NCBI GenBank assembly: GCA_029939875.1
Contig: JAOZSC010000052.1
Location: 1 to 10,363 of the forward strand
Source of the DNA: Desulfobacterales bacterium
GTDB taxonomy: Bacteria; Desulfobacterota; Desulfobacteria; Desulfobacterales; JAFDCJ01
Length of the DNA: 10,363 bases
Reading direction: 5' to 3'
Notes under the pieces: model-generated
Told to the model about the DNA's origin: nothing
Database searches by the model: none
The model's input: the letters and a program-made list of their open reading frames with translations, nothing else
Part shown: piece after piece, positions 6,706 through 10,363 of the stretch
Layout: every line of letters starts with the position of its first letter
How positions within the stretch are numbered: the stretch's first letter is position 1
Program-made: the position numbers and the translations under genes

Positions 6706-7814
6706 GCAATTTTCCTTCCCAACCCATTGCCGGAGATCATATTTCGGCGACGGGTTGTCCAGGCGCGGTAGGCGGCGGTCCCTGCCGGCTGCAGGTCACA
6801 ATCTTTTAAAACCGCCTGCACGGCGGCGGTCGTGCGCCGACCGTTGTCGATGTCCAGATCCGGGCGGGCCACTCCCGCCAGGCCGCGTCCCGGCGGTACA
6901 ATGGATGTTACCACGTTGGCACCGGCATCCAGGCGGGATTTAAGTCCGGACAGCCCATCCACGTCCAGTGACGCGGGTATCAGCCGGTCCGGAAAAACCA
7001 GGCGCATGACGGCAATGATCAGCATTTCCTTGTGGGGATCGGCAGGAGCATGGCCGGCCATGGGAGTTTGTGGCTGGGGAACAAAGTTCATCACCCGGAT
7101 CTGATCGGCATCCAGGCGCCGCATCACTTCCATGGACTCAACGATGTCGCTGGTGGTCTCCCCCACCCCGCACAGCAGGCCTTCTTCGATCAGCAGTCCC
7201 AGCCTGTGGGCCGTGACTTTAGCTTCCAGCCGCGTGTCAAAATTCTGCCCGGGCCGCAGGCGATCAAAAAGTCTGCGCTGGTGGGTTTCCTGGTAGCAGG
7301 CATACCAGGTGGTCCCGGCCTGGCCCAGTTGAGCCAGAACGTGGTCTGCCATCACCCCCGGTGAAACCATGAGAACACTTTCCGTGGCTTTGCTGACCGC
7401 GGTTACCAGCTCCACCAGGTGAGCGAATTTGTCCCCGGGGCTGTCGAACAGGGCCGGGTCTTCTCCCAGGGTCAGATCGATAAGGTGAACGCCGGCATCT
7501 GCCAGCCGGACCGCTGCAGATACGATTTGCTGGATGCTCTTGCGATAGCGGGGGGAGGTCGAGTTGGAGCGGCGAAAAAAACAAAACGTGCAGTCGTTGC
7601 GGCAATAGGTGCTGACGTAAAGAAAGCCATATAAAAAAATTTCATTGCCGAAGTATTGGTGGCGCAAATTGCGGGCCGTGCGAAACAGCTTGGCCCTCTG
7701 TTCGGGGTGGCTCAGTTCCAGCAAAAAGGAGATCTGCCCGGCGGTAAGGGACTGTCCGCGGCAAGGCTTTGAAAGGATCGTATCGAGGCTCAAGGCTGTA
7801 TCTTGCGGTTTCAT
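6702..7814 (-). CDS. pylB: PylB, methylornithine synthase (radical SAM lysine mutase)
   Basis: PylB is a radical S-adenosylmethionine enzyme that rearranges L-lysine to (3R)-3-methyl-D-ornithine, the first step of pyrrolysine synthesis. The 370-residue protein has the 4Fe-4S cluster motif C71-x3-C75-x2-C78 (CRNDCTFC), followed by FFRRSN as expected for this family and its relatives BioB and HydE. Further landmarks are LTLGEDP (114-120), GLLCGVGET (202-210) and SLDVDGLSGLKSRLDAGAN (282-300). The last is the family's barrel end with Asp residues placed to bind substrate. ATG at 7814 lies 7 bases after the pylSc stop with only a weak ribosome site, so translation probably depends on termination of pylSc. 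The context rules out biotin synthase or HydE. Confidence 0.96.
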   Translation of the reverse strand: MKPQDTALSLDTILSKPCRGQSLTAGQISFLLELSHPEQRAKLFRTARNLRHQYFGNEIFLYGFLYVSTYCRNDCTFCFFRRSNSTSPRYRKSIQQIVSAAVRLADAGVHLIDLTLGEDPALFDSPGDKFAHLVELVTAVSKATESVLMVSPGVMADHVLAQLGQAGTTWYACYQETHQRRLFDRLRPGQNFDTRLEAKVTAHRLGLLIEEGLLCGVGETTSDIVESMEVMRRLDADQIRVMNFVPQPQTPMAGHAPADPHKEMLIIAVMRLVFPDRLIPASLDVDGLSGLKSRLDAGANVVTSIVPPGRGLAGVARPDLDIDNGRRTTAAVQAVLKDCDLQPAGTAAYRAWTTRRRNMISGNGLGRKIA

Positions 7815-7821
7815 GGCGGAT

Positions 7822-8667
7822 TCAGGACAGGTTCAGCCGGATGCCGTTTAAATAAGACAGACTGCGTCCCATCCCGGCCAGGTTGCGATGGTTGCCGGCG
7901 GCCATTAACAGGCGTTCGAGCCCGAACCCGATTCCCACCCAGTTATCGGTTATTTTCCAGGGGCGATCCAGCCGATGGGGCCCCATGGCGGACGAGCCCA
8001 CCTCCAGGTCGTCTTTGCCGGCCACCATGTCGATAGTATCCCCGTAAACTTCCGAGGTCACGGCTTCAAAGCGATAGTCGCTTATGCCGGCCGCTTCCGC
8101 TACCAGGATTGCGAGTTGCCGGATTCTATCCTGGCGGTTTTGCGCCGGCAGGCCCATTTCCACCAGGTTGAGCATGGTAAATTCGCTGGAATGCTGCGCT
8201 CCGCGTGATTCCCTGCGGAAACAGGGACCGACTTCAAAAATACGCACTGGCCTGTCCCACAGGCGCAGCAGGTCCACGAGGACGTAATACAGATGGGGCG
8301 CCAGCATGGGGCGCAGGCACCGGTTATTGTCGAGCCAGTAAATTTGAGAATTCAGGGGGTGGCGGGCATCAATCGACATTTTGGCCAGAAGCCCTCTGGC
8401 CATGATGATCGGCGTGGCAACCTGGACAAAACCCTGCTTTACCAGGACGTCCACCAGGCGGCTTTCCAGGCGGCACAGGGCCGGTCGGCGTTGTGTTTCG
8501 CGAAAAGCCTTGAGTTGCTCACGCTGAAATGCCGACAGTTGTTTTTCCAGCTTCTGGTAGGCGCGCTCGCGCTCGCGGGAGCCGGTAAAGACGCGGGCCA
8601 GATCCGTTTCGGAAGCACTCAAGGCGCTCAGGCGTTGAACCTGGGTTGTGGTCCATGTGAGGCTCAC
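7822..8667 (-). CDS. pylSc: PylSc, catalytic subunit of split pyrrolysyl-tRNA synthetase
   Basis: This class II aminoacyl-tRNA synthetase activates pyrrolysine and attaches it to tRNA-Pyl. The 281-residue protein covers only the catalytic part of archaeal PylS; the N-terminal domain is the separate pylSn gene. Class II motifs are visible: LRPMLAPHLYYVL (118-130), motif 2 IFEVGPCFRRES (143-154) and motif 3 GFGLERLL (247-254). Residues matching the Pyl pocket of Methanosarcina mazei PylS (A302, L305, Y306, L309, N346, Y384, W417) are kept as A123, L126, Y127, L130, N167, Y208 and W243. The position of C348 is V169. The start is GTG at 8667 with AAGGA 8 bases upstream. It lies 29 bases downstream of pylT and 7 bases upstream of pylB, so one transcript is likely. 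Confidence 0.97.
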   Translation of the reverse strand: MSLTWTTTQVQRLSALSASETDLARVFTGSRERERAYQKLEKQLSAFQREQLKAFRETQRRPALCRLESRLVDVLVKQGFVQVATPIIMARGLLAKMSIDARHPLNSQIYWLDNNRCLRPMLAPHLYYVLVDLLRLWDRPVRIFEVGPCFRRESRGAQHSSEFTMLNLVEMGLPAQNRQDRIRQLAILVAEAAGISDYRFEAVTSEVYGDTIDMVAGKDDLEVGSSAMGPHRLDRPWKITDNWVGIGFGLERLLMAAGNHRNLAGMGRSLSYLNGIRLNLS

Positions 8668-8679
8668 AAATTTATTCCT

Positions 8680-8691
8680 TGCCCAAGCGGG
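8680..8691. promoter_or_regulatory. Small hairpin between pylT and the pylSc ribosome site
   Basis: In the 29-base spacer the minus strand reads GCCC-GCTT-GGGC (approximately 8692-8681), a 4-bp GC stem with a tetraloop. It sits five to sixteen bases past the encoded CCA of the tRNA and directly before AAGGA. It could guide 3' processing of the tRNA or affect access to the pylSc ribosome site. It is short and could be chance. Confidence 0.35.
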
Positions 8692-8696
8692 CGTTC

Positions 8697-8770
8697 TGGC
8701 GGGGGGTACGGGAGTTGCACCCGTCTATGTGGATTTAGAGCCCACACGATCCCATAACGATCCACCCCCC
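8697..8770 (-). tRNA. pylT: tRNA-Pyl (anticodon CUA, amber-decoding)
   Basis: The 74-base gene folds as tRNA-Pyl. It has a 7-bp acceptor stem GGGGGGT/ACCCCCC, a single base before a 4-bp D-stem GATC/GATC, one linking base, and a 6-bp anticodon stem TGTGGG/TCCACA with one G-U pair. The loop CTCTAAA carries anticodon CTA (8736-8738). A 3-base variable loop (TAG), a T-stem ACGGG/CCCGT with loop TGCAACT, discriminator G and an encoded CCA complete it. The six-pair anticodon stem, one-base linkers, three-base variable loop and missing TTC in the T-loop are hallmarks of tRNA-Pyl. It closely resembles the Desulfitobacterium gene as I recall it. The D-loop as drawn is 7 bases (GTTATGG), longer than the 5 usually seen. 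It starts 5 bases after the stop codon of the corrinoid gene, so it is probably cut from an mRNA. Confidence 0.97.
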
Positions 8771-8775
8771 GTGAT

Positions 8776-9429
8776 TCAGGGTTGGGATTTTTTCTGCAGC
8801 AGTTGCTTTGCTTTTTTTACGCCGTCGCCGGCATCCTGGGCATAGGCATCCGCACCAATCCGATCGGCCCAGCGCTGGGTGACGGGGGCACCGCCGACAA
8901 TGGTTTTGTATTTTTCTTTCAGTCCGGCGCTTTTCAGCTCCTGCTCCAACTTTTTCTGGCCTGCCATTGTGGTGGTCAGCAGGGTGCTGGATCCAATGAT
9001 ATCGGCTCCAAATTTTTCGGCTTCTTCGATAAACCGCCCGATGGGAACATCGCGTCCGAGATCCAGCACATCAAAACCGTTGGCATTAAAAAGCGACACC
9101 ACAATTGTTTTTCCGATATCATGTACATCACCTTCAATGGTTCCGATGACCACTTTGCCGGCCACTATTGCATTGCCGCCGCTGATGGCGGCATTGAGGA
9201 TTTCCGTGGCTTTTTCCATGGCCTTGGCCGAATAGATTAATCCCGGCAGAAAGACTCTGCCCGCTTCAAACAGGTCCCCGACGTTGTTGATTGCCGGGAT
9301 AAAGCCTTTGTCCATAAACTCCAGGGCGTCGAGCCCCTGGTCCAGTCCGCGGCGGGCCAGCTCGGCTGCCTTGTCGGCGTCCCCTTTTAATATAACCTCA
9401 ATTGCCTGCTCGAATAAATTTTTCATCAT
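8776..9429 (-). CDS. Methylamine-type corrinoid protein (MttC/MtbC family), pylT-proximal
   Basis: Corrinoid proteins of this family carry a methyl group on cobalamin between a substrate methyltransferase (MttB, MtbB, MtmB or MtgB type) and a second methyltransferase that passes it to coenzyme M or tetrahydrofolate. The 217-residue protein has the expected parts: a helical cap domain (about 1-90) and a Rossmann-like cobalamin domain with GTIEGDVHDIGK (96-107), in which D101-x-H103-x2-G106 is the base-off/His-on motif and His103 the cobalt ligand. GSSTLLTTTM (146-155) and GGAPVT (179-184) follow. Which amine its partner uses cannot be told from the protein. ATG at 9429 is taken, with an in-frame ATG directly after it at 9426 and GGGACGGATAGGG upstream. 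A strong hairpin precedes it, and pylT begins 5 bases after its TGA stop, which links it to the Pyl operon. Confidence 0.93.
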   Translation of the reverse strand: MMKNLFEQAIEVILKGDADKAAELARRGLDQGLDALEFMDKGFIPAINNVGDLFEAGRVFLPGLIYSAKAMEKATEILNAAISGGNAIVAGKVVIGTIEGDVHDIGKTIVVSLFNANGFDVLDLGRDVPIGRFIEEAEKFGADIIGSSTLLTTTMAGQKKLEQELKSAGLKEKYKTIVGGAPVTQRWADRIGADAYAQDAGDGVKKAKQLLQKKSQP

Positions 9430-9449
9430 CCCTATCCGTCCCTTTATTA

Positions 9450-9499
9450 CCTGAATTTACCACGAGTCGGAGGGTTTCATATTTCGTGTAAGATTCAGG
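9450..9499. promoter_or_regulatory. Long interrupted hairpin in the leader of the pylT-proximal corrinoid gene
   Basis: CCTGAAT (9450-9456) pairs with ATTCAGG (9493-9499), TTAC (9457-9460) with GTAA (9488-9491), and ACGA (9462-9465) with TCGT (9484-9487 region). This makes 15 pairs with single-base bulges around a loop of about 18 bases. It ends 20 bases before the ATG at 9429, in the 152-bp gap between the corrinoid genes. It has no following T-run, so it looks more like an mRNA processing or stability element than a terminator. I see no convincing promoter in this gap. Confidence 0.55.
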
Positions 9500-9581
9500 C
9501 ATGAGATCGTGGGCGAAATGCCGACCGACTGCCGGGGTGTCCGCAGGATGCCGCCATTCGCAGATAGGAGCCAACCGCGAA

Positions 9582-10217
9582 CTATGACGGCAGTTCCTTG
9601 GCTTTTTCGGTTGCCGAGGCCGCATTGGCCCCGTAAGCATCGGCTCCGATTCTATCGGCATAATCCTGGGTCACCGGTGCGCCGCCGATCATTACTTTGA
9701 CCTGGTCGCGGAGTCCCGCTTCCTTGAGGGCTTCAATGGTTTCCTGCATTTTGGGCATCGTGGTGGTCAAAAGCGCCGACATGCCCAGGATGTCGGGCTG
9801 GTGTTGCTCAACGGCGGACACAAAGTCCGCGGATTTGATGTTGGTTCCCAAATCCACCACCTTGAAGCCCCCTCCCTGGAGCATCATGGCCACCAGGTTT
9901 TTGCCGATATCATGCAGATCCCCTTCCACCGTGCCGATGACGACCGTGCCTGTGGCGGTGGCATCGCCTTCCGAAAGCAGGGGGTCTAAAATATCCATGG
10001 CCGCGAGCATGCAGCGGGCACAGAGAAGAACTTCAGGAATAAACAGGTCGCCGGCCTTAAAGCGCTGTCCCACCACGTCCATGCCGGCGAGCAATCCGTT
10101 GTCCAGTATGTCCCGGGCGGCGGCTTTGTTATCCAAAGCCTCCCGGGTAAGCGTGAGGACTTCTTCCTGATGGCCGGCGATCAGTGCGCTGGCCATCTTT
10201 TCGAATAGTTCTTTCAT
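9582..10217 (-). CDS. Methylamine-type corrinoid protein (MttC/MtbC family), TAG-terminated
   Basis: This is a second corrinoid methyl carrier of 211 residues, the normal family length. The cap domain spans about 1-90. The cobalamin domain shows GTVEGDLHDIGK (95-106), with D100-x-H102-x2-G105 and His102 as cobalt ligand, then GMSALLTTTM (145-154) and GGAPVT (178-183). It shares the fold and motifs of the neighbour at 8776-9429 but differs over much of its length, so it is an older paralogue that may serve another methyltransferase. ATG at 10217 has a strong GAGGAG site 8 bases upstream. The stop codon is TAG, the codon that tRNA-Pyl reads. Readthrough would continue 28 sense codons to TGA at 9495-9497, giving a 240-residue product. 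The extension shows no motif I recognise, so TAG probably acts mostly as a stop here. Confidence 0.93.
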   Translation of the reverse strand: MKELFEKMASALIAGHQEEVLTLTREALDNKAAARDILDNGLLAGMDVVGQRFKAGDLFIPEVLLCARCMLAAMDILDPLLSEGDATATGTVVIGTVEGDLHDIGKNLVAMMLQGGGFKVVDLGTNIKSADFVSAVEQHQPDILGMSALLTTTMPKMQETIEALKEAGLRDQVKVMIGGAPVTQDYADRIGADAYGANAASATEKAKELPS

Positions 10218-10245
10218 GCGCGGTTCTCCTCAATAAAAAATTCAA

Positions 10246-10347
10246 TATAGCGGTTGTCGTGTTTGTAATAATTTCAATCTGTAGCACATTGCATTTTCTC
10301 CAGTTAGAAAATCCGGCAAACGGAACATATTGATGACAACCGCTATA
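10246..10347. promoter_or_regulatory. Nested inverted repeats in the leader of the distal corrinoid gene, attenuator-like
   Basis: TATAGCGGTTGTC (10246-10258) and GACAACCGCTATA (10335-10347) are a perfect 13-bp inverted repeat separated by 76 bases. Inside lies a second hairpin, ATTTTCT (10293-10299) with AGAAAAT (10306-10312). On the minus strand the outer stem is followed after 5 bases by six T (10240-10235) and then the GAGGAG ribosome site of the gene starting at 10217. The layout resembles a terminator or attenuator with a large structured loop in a 5' leader. It could equally be the terminator of an upstream gene beyond the edge, or a paired operator. Confidence 0.5.
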
Positions 10348-10363
10348 ACCGGTGGATTGCTGA

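Noticed and set aside
6702..7814. Biotin synthase or HydE for the radical SAM gene
   Set aside because: The Cys motif is shared with those families, but the adjoining pylC, pylD, pylSc and tRNA-Pyl make PylB the clear assignment.
10218..10363. Cobalamin riboswitch before the corrinoid gene
   Set aside because: Only nested hairpins and a T-run are visible; I could not find a convincing conserved B12-box, so the region is reported only as an unassigned structured leader.
1..10363. CRISPR array, insertion sequence or prophage genes
   Set aside because: No regularly spaced repeats, transposase or integrase, or phage genes are seen on either strand.

Overview
The window carries a complete bacterial-type pyrrolysine (Pyl) system on the minus strand. 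It has a tRNA-Pyl gene with a CUA anticodon (pylT), a pyrrolysyl-tRNA synthetase split into two proteins (pylSc and pylSn), and the three biosynthetic enzymes pylB, pylC and pylD. Directly upstream are two paralogous methylamine-type corrinoid proteins. The split synthetase, the gene order Sc-B-C-D-Sn, the moderately high GC content, and the neighbouring MoeA and RhlB-like genes point to an anaerobic bacterium. A deltaproteobacterial (Desulfobacterota) methylotroph or sulfate reducer is the most likely host. That taxon is inferred, not proven by the sequence.

Layout from left to right: (1) 1-1195, minus, a molybdopterin molybdenumtransferase-like gene (MoeA family) cut by the window edge. (2) 1196-1334, a spacer with five tandem heptamers and a hairpin. 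(3) 1335-2564, minus, a second, complete MoeA. (4) 2565-2790, a divergent promoter region. (5) 2791-4272, plus, an RhlB-like DEAD-box RNA helicase with a basic C-terminal tail. (6) 4291-4653, minus, pylSn, bracketed by two near-identical palindromes. (7) 4700-7814, minus, pylD, pylC and pylB, joined by 4-bp overlaps. (8) 7822-8667, minus, pylSc. (9) 8697-8770, minus, pylT. (10) 8776-9429 and 9582-10217, minus, two corrinoid proteins. (11) 10218-10363, a leader region with nested inverted repeats.

The probable logic is as follows. PylB isomerises lysine to 3-methylornithine, PylC ligates it to a second lysine, and PylD oxidises the product to pyrrolysine. PylSc and PylSn together charge tRNA-Pyl, which decodes UAG. 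The usual client is a methylamine methyltransferase (MttB, MtbB or MtmB) with an in-frame amber codon. None lies in this window, but the two corrinoid proteins are the methyl acceptors such enzymes need, so the methyltransferase is expected just beyond the right edge. pylT begins 5 bp after the stop of the nearer corrinoid gene, which suggests one long transcript for corrinoid protein, tRNA and Pyl genes.

Points deserving attention are: the far corrinoid gene ends in TAG in an organism that decodes TAG; the paired palindromes at the 3' ends of pylD and pylSn; structured leaders before both corrinoid genes; and a tRNA-Pyl with a 7-nt D-loop.
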